Assembly (NCBI RefSeq): GCF_964340395.1
Contig: NC_135561.1
Location: 13,559,961-13,623,960 of the forward strand
Origin: Glandiceps talaboti
Lineage: Eukaryota > Hemichordata > Enteropneusta > Spengelidae
Direction: 5' to 3'
DNA: 64,000 bases
The notes beneath the pieces were generated by a model, which saw only the letters and a list, made by a program, of their open reading frames with translations, searched no databases and had not been told where the DNA came from. Both the position numbers and the translations under genes were made by a program. Positions 39,901 through 52,205 of the stretch are shown here, piece after piece (the stretch's first letter is position 1; each line of letters begins with the position of its first letter).

Positions 39901-41830
39901 AATACGAAGAGCAAAACGGTTGCCTTGTATTGTCGAAATGAAGAAATCTCCCGCACAACAAAAGCCTCCTTCTTCAATATTGAACTTGAAGTGTCCGGAT
40001 CAGAAATGAAAATTTTGTTGAACTTCACGATACGTTTCTCCGGAAATTAACCAACGGGTTTTGATACAGTGAATAATTGCTCTAAAGCAGTAACACTGTA
40101 TGTAGTCGGTTGTCTGCTTGATTAAGGTGTTAGTGTTGCCCTATTAATAAAGGATGTATCACGTGCTTTGTAGCTAATCATTTAACTAATTGATATTCGC
40201 AATTACGTTCATGACATATCGCATGTATCAATCATCCGTAACACATACTGTTGACTTAAAGTGGCACGAACTGAGTTCATACAGTTTTTTCGCAGGTGAA
40301 AATACCAACATAAAGCCACAACTAAACTACTCCAGTGTAATAGTATTGTCAATGCATGCCTTCTATATTATTAATCAATTGTCTTCTGGCATTGTTAGCA
40401 GAGTTAATTGCATCGTAAGGATGTCATCGGAGCGTTTATTATATGATATATCTTACTACTAGCTTTGAGTTCAGTCAATTGCAATAAATGGTTAAGTGTA
40501 CTTCAGCAAGTACAGTTCTATGAGTACATTTCAAGTCTCACCTATATAATACAACAACATACAAACTTGCACTCAACTCGATTGAAGTGAAAGCCAGGTG
40601 CCGGCCACATAGACGGAGTGGCGATTATTCAAGAAAACAATTACAAACAAGGTTCGATTACAATGAACAAGTAAATACTTCCCGAACTGCTAACCGACAG
40701 TTGCTATGGTAACGACTACATACGTAAATCTAGTGATATAATTACAGGAGGTTGACAGTCTTATGGTTAGTAGTTGTATACCGTTGGGATGCAAAACACA
40801 CAAAAAGAACCCTCCGACTTGCACAATCGCCGCCAAGGAAAAACCAGAATGATGTAAAAAACCTTGTATATTAAGGTAAACAAAATTCTCTGGAAACCTG
40901 TGTCCGTGGCCTTGCGACTTGTAGCGGGTGGAGAATGTCGGACCTCATTCGATTTTACATAGATCTACGCAATATAATAAAATACATGAAAGTACACAGT
41001 ACAAAAATTAGAACTGGAACGTCGAAGGGATACAGAATGAAATGTGTCCATCTACGAAGAGAGCACTGACTAGACTGCCAGTTCGTCCTAAACCAACGCC
41101 CAACACACATGGTCACTCCACACGTGGCCGTCACCTTTAAGCCTCTATTTGCTCAATGTCAATATTATATTTAGGCGAAACGTTGAGACATTAATTTACC
41201 GCTATACTACGTACCGCGGGAAATACTAAATATACAGCAAAAAGTACGCCCTAAACAGTATAAACTCATTTTGTGCCCCTTTAAATCTAGACATAATTGC
41301 AGACATGTGTCACGATGGGGATTCCTCCTTTTGCGTCTGTAAGGGGCAGACTGAAATTCCTTTGTAAAGCCGGAATGCAATATTTAGTGTATTTATATCG
41401 AAAAGAAGATATCCTGTGAATAATGTTGACTAACAAGGCATCAAACCACCAGATTCATAAACGAAAAGATATTGTGTTCCTCTTCAAAGCTTGGTTTCTA
41501 GTTCTGTGAAGAAAACCAAGCTCTGTCATACTATAAAAGACAGCAGTTATTGTTATTTGAAGGTGTCCTCTTGTAATGGAATGGTATGAATATATCAAGT
41601 TCGGCCAGCTGTTGAACTCTGGTGAACACTGGTTGCTATATTTCTGTTTTCCGTTTACTTCATTGAAGCGTGTAAATGTATATTTAAGCAATAAACCACC
41701 CCCTGGGGATGGTATACCAAGAGGTTTTGACCAGTGAACGAAATATATGCACGAGCGATAGCGAGTGCATATATTGAGTTCACTGGTCAAAACCGAGTGG
41801 TATACCATCCCCAGGGGGTGGTTTATCGCT
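36819..41830 (+). repeat. Segmental tandem array, unit 4 (truncated at its right end)
   Basis: Carries unit-2 type variants through the middle, plus its own ~80-bp deletion at about 38693 ('AATCAGTCCTAATAATTTTG'). It stops matching the other units at about 41719, where it folds back on itself, so the last ~430 bp of a unit are absent. Confidence 0.9.
41686..41830. repeat. Fold-back (inverted repeat) at the right end of the array
   Basis: 'AAACCACCCCCTGGGGATGG' at about 41694 returns as its reverse complement ending at about 41826. The inner part 'ATATATGCACGAGCGATAGC' near 41745 is the reverse complement of the matching segment of units 1-3 ('GCTATCGCTCGTGCATATAT'). Units 1-3 keep only a decayed second arm. 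Confidence 0.8.
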
Positions 41831-42735
41831 ATTATATTATACTAGTATATTGAAAATATCGGAAACAAGATAAGAACTAACGTTTTCTCGTTTCATATGC
41901 GCCTCTGTGTCTAATTTGCATAACAATAACGCTGCTTTTCAAGACAGCTGATCTTGGCCTCAATATGAACGTCGTGCAGCGACTGGATTTATTTTATCTG
42001 CTCGTCGTTTCTAGGGATAATCTGTACATTGATCGGCTCATTAAAAGTGCACATTGATGAATAAACAACCTGTTTGACTCAAGGTATAAACTTGAAGTGG
42101 TTTATTGAATACAGCGTGCTTCGATCGTTCCCGGTCGAATTCGTGACTCGGTGAAGTGATAGACAGGTTGATATTTACAATGTATTTATATTACTGGAAG
42201 TTACGTCAGTAGATTTTCGGGTTCGAGGATTTCCCTCTCGGATTGATGACTGATACTCTAGGACAGGATCCCAGACAAATTTCTATTTAGATTAATGGTA
42301 AGTCGGCCAGTGTAAGCTCTTTCACTTGCTTCATTTTTATGACAGGACAGGACAGCTCACCAATGTTTCCACCTCAGCTGGCCGCGCCGAGGCTGGGACC
42401 GATCTCGTGCATGCCTAGCGCCTTGACCTTAGTACATGTAGTAGGCGATGATTTGAACAAATACGCGATGACTGGGTTGCTTTCGAAATTTCCTTCATAA
42501 TTTCTCATAAAATATTGTCTCATTGAGAGAAAATCCTCCTCTGACAATTCGAAGAGTTCACTATCAGTATCACCACTACAACTCAACGCTCGTAGACGAA
42601 CAAAATTTGGACGCGTGCCAGCAGTGCATTATCGTACCAGCAGTGCATTATCACTCGTTTTAGACGCGCTAGTTCGATGTCTAGACCAATCAGATCCCTC
42701 GATTTCCACCATCAATATACTGGTATAATATAATT
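41830..42735. mobile_element. ~0.9-kb element with terminal inverted repeats
   Basis: The left end 'TATTATATTATACTAGTATA' (to TTGA at about 41852) and the reverse complement of 42712-42735 ('AATTATATTATACCAGTATA' then TTGA) match at all but a few bases over ~24 bp. Inside, a 70-codon minus-strand frame at 42586-42374 reads acidic N-terminal residues then 'DFLSMRQYFMRNYEGNF'; I recognise no transposase in it. A 17-bp 'ACCAGCAGTGCATTATC'-type direct repeat lies near 42617-42653. It abuts the fold-back at the end of the array. Confidence 0.45.
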
Positions 42736-42779
42736 AGATATTTTCCCCAATACATTTCTTCATTCATCCAAGACAAACA

Positions 42780-43831
42780 CGAATGACCTGGGGGCCACGA
42801 TGCATGCCTGACTTCAGGCAATTGTCCCAAATTCTTGGAAGTTGGTAATGTCCGCCATCACGGTTCAAGGATGGTTTTAAAGTCCGAATATGAATCGCTT
42901 CCTTATTCCCACGCCTAAATCAGTCCGACTCACGATCCAAGACTGTAACATTGTCAGGGTCAAATGAATGAATAAGCTGGCTGATCCTTGTGTAGATGTC
43001 TGGAGACCTCCGATGATGTGCAGCTCGGCCTACGTTGTTCACTTATTCTGGCTTTCAGAGTCCTCTCCGTTTCCCCAATATATTCCGCTTCACATTTTTG
43101 ATCCTCACCACTGCCCCCACACTTGATGTGATACACTGGTCCATAGACCTGACTTGGTGGGGTAGGGTCCTTACGTCGTACCAGCAACTGCCTCAAGGTG
43201 TTAGTGCGTTTATGATGTAAGGTGATACCATACACCTTGAATATGCGGGCTAGGTTCTCAGATATTCTCCTTACATAGGGTGCACCCACCGAAACTTTAT
43301 GTCTTGAAGGTTCAGACTGTATCTGTGTAGATGTCGTTTTGGTCGATTGTGGTTTGCCGTTGACCCTACTGACCCACTTTGGGTATCTGCAGTTAGGAAG
43401 GGCTCTGCTTACATGTTCCAGCTCCCTAATGCGGTTGTCCGTGTTAAACACTATACTCTCTGGCTCTGTAGTGTAGAGTCCAGACTACCCTTCGCTTGTG
43501 TTGTAACGGATGGTTCGAGTAGAAATGGAGATACTGGTCAGTATGGGTGGGTTTTTCTATACACACTAATTGATAGATGGCCATTGGGGTCTCGAATAGT
43601 AATGGTGTCAAGGAATGATAATGTGTTGTCTACCTTTTCTTCTGCGGTGAACTTGATATGAGGGGCAATACTGTTGAGATGGTTGGTAAATTCAACAGTA
43701 TACAGTTTCTTGATCTCAGAATGTACACCACCCACATACCGAAACCACCACCACCCTGAAGGGTGGGGAGCAGTGGACAATGCATTTTGTTCAAAGTCCT
43801 CAATATACAAGTTGCAAACTATAGGGGACAC
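42780..43831 (-). pseudogene. Degenerate Penelope RT / GIY-YIG endonuclease ORF
   Basis: RT part, 43831-43538: 'MSPIVCNLYIEDFEQNAL', then the catalytic motif as 'FRYVGGVHS' near 43730 where active RTs have YVDD, then '[17 protein letters not shown]'. The frame changes near 43555 and again near 43455. The second part (43451-42960) has 'ALPNCRYPKW', then the GIY-YIG domain with 'VYGPVYHIKC', 'AEYIGETERTLKARISEQRR' and 'SEVSRHLHK'. Past the stop at 42960 homologous coding continues in another frame and includes a further stop at a usual Trp. Both metal-binding aspartates of the YVDD motif are lost, so reverse transcription by this copy is not possible. Confidence 0.82.
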
Positions 43832-43850
43832 TAACAGTGTTTAAATGTAA
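42780..43850 (-). mobile_element. Penelope-like element fragment (RT plus GIY-YIG)
   Basis: On the minus strand the C-terminal part of a Penelope-like retroelement: RT motifs first, then a linker, a GIY-YIG endonuclease, and a C-terminal tail (about 42960-42780) reading 'NVTVLDRESD', 'FRRGNKEAIHIRTLKPSLNR'. The 5' part of RT and any terminal repeats are absent. Reading frames shift several times, so the copy is dead. Confidence 0.82.
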
Positions 43851-45336
43851 TATCCAGGGTACAGTCAGATAACAGCAATTCCCCTGAGTAGCACACGTCA
43901 TCTCCCTATCCATACAAAAGAATGGCATAATGAAGAGGTATGGTGTATCTCTGAACCAGACATGTCTTGTTTTAATGACGAGTTACCTGCCACATGTAGT
44001 TCAAGAGACTCGCATGGTTGGCTTTTAATCTAACTATCCTAATCTTTATAACCCAGATGTGGGTTTTGCAGACCTCAGCTATATGGCAGAAAGGTTCAAC
44101 TTTAGGAAACCCTGTATGCCATACTACTGAGTTCCACAAAACCATATTTTGGGCCATAAATATACCCTATGTAGCATTTACTGGCACAAAAACCTTTCTT
44201 GAATCTCTAAACCACGTAGGTTGTATGGTAAACATTATTATAAGTGCAAAATCAAGTCAGTAAGAAAAGATTCAATCGACAGATGCGTCAAATAAAAGTG
44301 TGCCAGGGTCTGATACGTAAAAGTAGTTCACAGGTTCATTGCATGCACTCTTACATTGGAAATGATATTGGGTGCATGCTAATTCCTATTATTACATATG
44401 TACAAGCTTAATTGCACCATTGTGTGAGTATGCTAGTGGTATTTTCACTGCAGTGTAGTCATACTGAACACACCATTGCATACCTGCATGGAATTGATAG
44501 GCAAATGAGGACATGGTCATTCGTTGTACGTGAAAGCTGTTTCAGATAAACATACAAATGTATAACAGAACCCCATTTCGCTTGAGTTCCAGTGGGGTAT
44601 TTGCACTCATCTTTGCAGTGATTTCTGCTGCAACTTCCTTCACTGTGCATGTGAAAATCCAGCCGCAATGGACATTGCAAGCACTCATGCAAATACCTCG
44701 AGAACGCAGTACACCGCTGAGGTACCTGGTCACAACATAGTAATAATGAATACATTGAACAACTAAGACAAAATGCAGGGTTTGCTGTCCATGCAGGGTT
44801 TGCTGTCACTTCTGAAGAACAGATTAGAAAGCGGACAAAAATAGAAATCTACTGGTAACTAGAAATATTGAAGAATGGTTAGCAAATTATCTCATGGAGC
44901 AATATTAAAGAAAGGTACGTTTTGCAATACGTTTTTAAAAAATAATGTGTATGTGTATTTAAGTTTTAAAAACAAGTTATGTATATGCTTTAAAATTGAA
45001 CATAAATATACATGTGTTATTTTGTAAGATTATATAGTTGGGTTTTGTCAGTCTGTGAAATTATAGTTTTATTTGTTTGTAAATGGAACATGGCCACATA
45101 CCATCATATATGTGTGTGTACATACATACATACATACATGCATACATACATACATACATACATACATAAATACATACATACATACATACATACATACATA
45201 CATACATACATACATACATACATACATACATAATCAAAGTAAGTTGGTTGGAACTTGAGGTGCTTAGTTTTTACTCCGAGTTTCACGCTCAATGATCGCA
45301 GTTTGACACTATTTACTACATACATACATACATACA

Positions 45337-45370
<34 letters not shown>

Positions 45371-46315
45371 CATTTATTAGTGTAAAATCATGTTGTACCA
45401 ATCATTCGAACTTTACATAGCGTATTATCACATCCTTGAATCAGGCCAGGACCGCACTCCCAGTTAGAAGTTGTTAGCATCAATTTAAGTTTATTACTTG
45501 AGGGAATGTTGATACTACTGTACCATGTTTTTCATCAATCAGTTTTATTGATTTCTTCACATTTCAATCTTAGATAATATTGGTCTTTCCAAGACTTCAC
45601 ACAAACACAAACATGGCAGCAGTCATAGTGTAGGGAAACGCATTACCAGATTAATAATGCGTGCAGGGCCACGCAGAACTTGAATCATTCAATAGGACAA
45701 GAATGGCTGAAGAGCCGAGAAAAAAGCAAAGGCAATAAACTATTTTGCCGAGGAGGTACGGGAATACACAAAACTGGAAAGGTCCAGAGAGTAAATAGCC
45801 GCTCGTGGAAAAAAAGCAGAAATTAAAACCAATAGTTCGTATGGAAAAACCATAAAAAAGTATCTTTGTACAGAAAGGTGAGTGTGGAAAGAAATTAACA
45901 GCTGGCTGAGAACTGAGATTTCAGAATATGTAAAGCTAATAAAATATAAAACGAAATACTAGATAATTACGTATATATACATTATATATATATTAATTGA
46001 AGTGGCAAGTTTAAATCTTGAGTGAAACCCTGGTTGTGAACCTGTCTGTATTTTAAAAAATGCTCAAGTTTGTAACCATGGTTACTTGGAACCTATTCAA
46101 AGAGTTTATGTACACTGTAAGAATTTTATGTTGGTAAGACCATTTAATTTTTGTTTGTTTGTTTGTTTGTTTGTTTGTTTGTAAGCTTTTCTACATTATC
46201 TTGTACAATATTGTCACAGAATGCTTGTACCCCTTTTATGAAAAGTAAATGAAATACATGGGATAAAGAAAACACACGAAAGAAATTCATACGAATACAC
46301 ACACCGGCTTGATTT
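43851..46315. other. No recognised gene
   Basis: Includes an inverted copy of the dispersed 'GCAAAACCCATAT' family at about 44040-44110 ('GTGGGTTTTGC' with 'GAAAGGTTCAACTTTAGGAA'), CATA microsatellites, and a (GTTT)n tract at 46149-46183. Open frames at 44.4-44.8 kb on both strands have no family features. Confidence 0.5.
45121..45365. repeat. Two (CATA)n microsatellites
   Basis: (ATAC)n at about 45121-45232 and again at about 45319-45365, separated by ~85 bp of unique sequence. Tyr-His-Thr-rich frames here are repeat artefacts. Confidence 0.95.
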
Positions 46316-49300
46316 CTGGTTACATACAAATTAGCAAGAGTACAATATCAAATTACAGCACTGATAACATTTAATCTGGTTACATATAAATTATTTTTGT
46401 AATGACAGGAGTACAATATCAAATTACAACACTGACAACATTCAATCTGGTTACATATAAGTTATTATTGTAATGGCAGGAGTACAATATCAAATTACAG
46501 CACTGACAACATTTAATCTGGTTACATATAAATTATTATTGTAATGACAAGAGTACAATATCAAATTACAGCACTGACAACATTTAATCTGGTTACATAT
46601 AAATTATTATTGTAATGACAAGAGTACAATATCAAATTACAGCACTGATAACATTTAATCTGGTTACATATAAATTATTATTGTAATGACAAGAGTACAA
46701 TATCAAATTACAGCACTGATAACATTTAATCTGGTTACATATAAATTATTATTGTAATGACAAGAGTACAATATCAAATTACAGCACTGATAACATTTAA
46801 TCTGGTTACATATAAATTATTATTGTAATGACAAGAGTACAATATCAAATTACAGCACTGATAACATTTAATCTGGTTACATATAAATTATTTTTGTAAT
46901 GGCAAGAGTACAATATCAAATTACAGCACTGATAACATTTAATCTGGTTACATATAAATTATTATTGTAATGACTAGAGTACAATATCAAATTACAGCAC
47001 TGACAACATTTAATCTGGTTACATATAAATTATTATTGTAATGGCAAGAGTAGAATATCAAATTACAGCACTGATAACATTTAATCTGGTTACATATAAA
47101 TTATTATTGTAATGACAAGAGTACAATATCAAATTACAGCACTGACAACATTTCATCTGGTTACCTATAAATACATTATTATTGTAATGACAAGAGTACA
47201 ATATCAAATTACAGCACTGATAACATTTAATCTGGTTACATATAAATTATCATTGTAATGAGAAGAGTACAATATCAAATTACAGCACTGATAACATTTA
47301 ATCTGGTTACATATAAATTATCATTGTAATGAGAAGAGTACAATATCAAATTACAGCACTGATAACATTTAATCTGGTTACATATAAATTATTATTGTAA
47401 TGACAAGAGTACAATATCAAATTACAGCACTGACAACATTTAATCTGGTTACATATAAATTATTATTGTAATGAGAAGAGTACAATATCAAATTACAGCA
47501 CTGATAACATTTAATCTGGTTACATATAAATTATTATTGTATTGAGAAGAGTACAATATCAAATTACAGCACTGATAACATTTAATCTGGTTACATATAA
47601 ATTATTATTGTAATGGCAAGAGTACAATATCAAATTACAGCACTGACAACATTTAATCTGGGTACATATAAATTATTATTATAATGGCAAGAGTACAATA
47701 TCAAATTACAGCACTGATAACATTTAATCTGGTTACATATAAATTATTATTGTAATGACAAGAGTACAATATCAAATTACAGCACTGATAACATTTAATC
47801 TGGTTACATATAAATTATTATTGTAATGACAAGAGTACAATATCAAATTACAGCACTGATAACATTTAATCTGGTTACATATAAATTATTATTGTAATGG
47901 CAAGAGTACAATATCAAATTACAGTACTGATATCATTTAATCTGGTTACATATAAATTATTATTGTAATGACAAGAGTACAATATCAAATTACAGCACTG
48001 ATAACATTTAATCTGGTTACATATAAATTATTATTGTAATGACAAGAGTACAATATCAAATTACAACACTGATAACATTTAATCTGGTTACATATAAATT
48101 ATTTTTTGTAATGACAAGAGTACAATATCAAATTACAGCACTGACAACATTTAATCTGGTTACATATAAATTATTATTGTAATGGCAAGAGTACAATATC
48201 AAATTACAGCACTGATAACATTTAATCTGGTTACATATTAATTATTATTGTAATGGCAAGAGTACAATATCAAATTACAGCACTGACAACATTTAATCTG
48301 GTTACATATAAATTATTATTGTAATGACAAGAGTAGAATATCAAATTAAAGCACTGATAACATTTAATCTGGTTACATATAAATTATTATTGTAATGACA
48401 AGAGTACAATATCAAATTACAGCACTGATAACATTTAATCTGGGTACATATAAATTATTATTGTAATGGCAAGAGTACAATATCAAATTACAGCACTGAC
48501 AACATTTAATCTGGGTACATATAAATTATTATTGTAATGACAAGAGTACAATATCAAATTACAGCACTGATAACATTTAATCTGGGTACATATAAATTAT
48601 TATTGTAATGGCAAGAGTACAATATCAAATTACAGCACTGACAACATTTAATCTGGGTACATATAAATTATTATTGTAATGGCAAGATTACAATATCAAA
48701 TTACAGCACTGATAACATTTAATCTGGTTACATATAAATTATTATTGTAATGACAAGAGTACAATATCAAATTACAGCACTGATAACATTTAATCTGGTT
48801 ACATATAAATTATTATTGTAATGACAAGAGTACAATATCAAATTACAGCACTGATAACATTTAATCTGGTTACATATAAATTATTATTGTAATGACAAGA
48901 GTACAATATCAAATTACAGCACTGATAACATTTAATCTGGGTACATATAAATTATTATTGTAATGGCAACATTACAATATCAAATTACAGCACTGATAAC
49001 ATTTAATCTGGTTACATATAAATTATTATTGTAATGACAAGAGTACAATATCAAATTACAACACTGATAACATTTAATCTGGTTACATATAAATTATTAT
49101 TGTAATGGCAAGAGTACAATATCAAATTACAGCACTGGCAACATTTAATCTGGTTACATATAAGTTATTATTGTAATGACAAGAGGACAATATCAAATTA
49201 CAACACTGCCAACATTTAATCTGGTTACATATAAATTATTTTTGTAATGACAAGAGTACAATATCAAATTACAGCACTGACAACATTTAATCTGGGTACA

Positions 49301-51013
49301 TATAAATTATTATTGTAATGGCAAGAGTACAATATCAAATTACAGCACTGATAACATTTAATCTGGTTACATATAAATTATTTTTGTAATGACAAGAGTA
49401 CAATATCAAATTACAGCACTGACAACATTTAATCTGGGTACATATAAATTATTATTGTAATGGCAAGAGTACAATATCAAATTACAGCACTGATAACATT
49501 TAATCTGGTTACATATAAATTATTATTGTAATGGCAAGAGTACAATATCAAATTACAGCACTGATAACATTTAATCTGGTTACATATAAATTATTATTGT
49601 AATGGCAAGAGTACAATATCAAATTACAGCACTGATAACATTTAATCTGGTTACATATAAATTATTATTGTAATGACAAGAGTACAATATCAAATTACAG
49701 CACTGATAACATTTAATCTGGTTACATATAAATTATTATTGTAATGACAAGAGTACAATATCAAATTACAGTACTGACAACATTTAATCTGGTTACATAT
49801 AAGTTATTATTGTAATGACAAGAGTACAATATCAAATTATAACACTGACAACATTTAATCTGGTTACATATAAATTATTATTGTAATGACAAGAGTACAA
49901 TATCAAATTACAGCACTGACAACATTTAATCTGGTTACATATAAATTATTATTGTAATGGCAAGAGTACAATATCAAATTACAGCACTGATAACATTTAA
50001 TCTGGTTACATATAAATTATTATTGTAATGGCAAGAGTACAATATCAAATTACAGCACTGATAACATTTAATCTGGTTACATATAAATTATTATTGTAAT
50101 GACAAGAGTACAATATCAAATTACAACACTGACAACATTTAATCTAGTTACATATAAATTATTATTGTAATGGCAAGAGTACAATATCAAATTACAGCAC
50201 TGATAACATTTAATCTGGTTACATATAAATTATTATTATAATGGCAAGAGTACAATATCAAATTACAGCACTGACAACATTTAATCTAGTTACATATAAA
50301 TTATTATTGTAATGACAAGAGTACAATATCAAATTACAGCACTGACAACATTTAATCTGGTTACATATAAATTATTTTTGTAATGGCAAGAGTACAATAT
50401 CAAATTACAGTACTGATAACATTTAATCTGGTTACATATAAATTATTATTGTAATGACAAGAGTACGATATCAAATTACAGCACTGATAACATTTAATCT
50501 GGTTACATATAAGTTATTATTGTAATGACAAGAGTACAATATCAAATTACAGCACTGACAACATTTAATCTGGGTACATATAAATTATTATTATAATGGC
50601 AAGAGTAGAATATCAAATTACAGCACTGATAACATTTAATATATATTTTTGTTTATTACCATATATAAGTTTATTTTCACAGTTCGCACAATAAAGTAAA
50701 TACATGTTGATAATTTGGTAATGGGAGTCAGAAAAATAGCATAATGCTAGTCGAGTCTGACCCCGTAGACACTGGAATGATACAACATTGCTAAAGCAAA
50801 GTAACTAGAGGGCAGTGTAAAGTAAATATCTAATACAAGAAAATCTGGTTACATATAAATTATTATTGTAATGACAAGTGTAAAATATCAAATTACAGCA
50901 CTGACAACATTTAATCTGGTTACATATAAATTATTATTGTAATGACAAGAGTACAATATCAAATTGCAGCACTGATAACATTTAATCTTGTTACATATAC
51001 ATAAATTATTATT
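46316..51013 (+). repeat. 71-bp minisatellite array, about 60 copies
   Basis: The monomer runs 'GAGTACAATATCAAATTACA', 'GCACTGATAACATTTAATCT', 'GGTTACATATAAATTATTAT', 'TGTAATGACAA', with spacing of 71 bp (for example 46551 to 46622). The main block is about 46316-50640 and two more copies lie at about 50847-51013 after unique DNA. Monomers vary at a few fixed sites (GATA/GACA, GGTT/GGGT, GACAAG/GGCAAG/GAGAAG). There are no unique spacers, so it is not a CRISPR array. No transcript signal is visible. It lies about 1 kb past the last receptor exon. Confidence 0.97.
50641..50846. other. Unique ~205-bp interruption of the minisatellite
   Basis: Non-repeat AT-rich sequence, beginning 'ATATATTTTTGTTTATTACC', between the main array and two trailing monomers. 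It includes 'GTCGAGTCTGACCCCGTAGA'. No family recognised. Confidence 0.7.
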
Positions 51014-51818
51014 GAAATGTAATAAATAGCCATCCTGTGACTACCACAATTTATAAATTTTCACTAATTTAATGCCAAAATATTAATATCATGGTGCTCA
51101 ATATATATGTTTTATTTTTTTTCTTATGTTCTTTAATGCATAGTTGAAAACGTCTTAACACAAGATCTTGGCATAATATACATAATAGTCCAAGAATGAG
51201 TAGTCAAGGTGCGACATGAGAGCCATTATACTGTATTTGAAAGTGACCGTGCAGGACCAGTTAAATCAAGATTACTGTACTTTAATTGAAAAAAAGGAAG
51301 AATGTCACTGCATTTCTTATGCTAAAGCACGTTCCACATACAAATATTGGGAGATGGTTGTACATACATTCCGACAACTAGACATCATAGCTAAGAAATG
51401 AGTTGTCAAACTTTAACAAAATTGAGGAAAATCATGTGATTATTGTTATTGTAAAATCAAAAGGGTAACCTGAAATTGATTATAATTTAGGAAGTGACAT
51501 ACCCATATTTGGGCTTTGACAACAACCAAACGAAGTGTTGTCTCAAACTTTATCTCGAGCTATATATAATAGTGAAACAATAATCATGTTTAGAAATTAT
51601 GAAATTGTCATACAAACTAATACAGAACATGTTGCAGCTTTTACAAGTAACTAAGTTGTTATACCTACATTTCCTCAAGAATTACTAGTTTTTGATCAAT
51701 TCAAATGTGCAAAAATACTCAAAAAAGGTATTGATTTGTTTGCACTTCATGAACGTTTAAATAGCATATGAATTAATACATTCAATGCTTGCAATTATAT
51801 CATAAAAATGCAGTCATA
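51014..51818. other. 3' flank of the receptor gene
   Basis: No exon recognised. A minus-strand AATAAA (TTTATT at 51111-51116) lies about 950 bp beyond the last receptor stop and could be a poly(A) signal, but nothing else supports it. Confidence 0.3.
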
Positions 51819-51892
51819 ATGGTTATGATAGTGGAATGGTAAGTAGTCGGCTTTGAATCTGCAAGTTGCTTGTTCAAGCTATACCATTGCCA
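51819..51892 (+). ncRNA. tRNA-Gln-like sequence (tRNA pseudogene or SINE head)
   Basis: 'ATAGTGGAATGGTAAGTAGT' resembles a tRNA D-arm/A-box, 'GGCTTTGAATC' an anticodon stem-loop with anticodon TTG (Gln), and 'TTGTTCAAGCT' a B-box with two departures from GGTTCGAATCC. The acceptor stem does not close well, so a working tRNA is unlikely; a tRNA-derived SINE or decayed tRNA copy fits better. Confidence 0.4.
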
Positions 51893-52067
51893 TTTGTTTC
51901 TAGAAACAAAAACAACTTTGAACGCCAAAATTAATGTGCCTCTAAATCCACCTGTATAATTGAGGACTCTGTAGTACACACGTTGATATTTGAATGCTTT
52001 TATCCTCTACTGTAATGGTTACTCCAACTATGTTGAGGTTACCACAGCATACTGATAACTTTGATGT

Positions 52068-52205
52068 TTATGTAGCCAAACTAAGTAGTCTAAAAACCAT
52101 GTCGCCATAAGCCTGTATATCAGAACTGTAAAGCAGCCTGGTGGACTCATTCTCTGTATATCTTGAACGTGTCACATCCGTTAGAAAGGCACTGTTTATT
52201 TTTCC
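52068..52205 (-). CDS. Receptor exon: kinase-like region, part 2, and stop
   Basis: 138 nt with acceptor CCTTATAG at 52207-52206, phase 0. It continues 'GKINSAFLTDVTRS' where kinases have the DFG segment (Asp kept, FG replaced by VT), then a short loop and 'SDIQAYGDMVFRLLS', matching the helix-F motif SDVWSFGxxLxELL. It ends in TAA 4 residues later. The rest of a C-lobe is missing, or lies in a further exon joined by a weak donor I could not identify. Confidence 0.6.
   Translation of the reverse strand, partial: GKINSAFLTDVTRSRYTENESTRLLYSSDIQAYGDMVFRLLSLAT

Noticed and set aside
41455-41808. Minus-strand 117-codon frame
   Set aside because: It spans the fold-back at the array end; the frame is an accident of the inverted repeat.
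44459-44809. Overlapping Cys-rich minus-strand and plus-strand frames
   Set aside because: Both strands are open at once, with no domain pattern or splice sites to support either.
46316-51013. Possible CRISPR-like array
   Set aside because: The repeats are head-to-tail 71-bp monomers with no unique spacers, in a eukaryotic genome.
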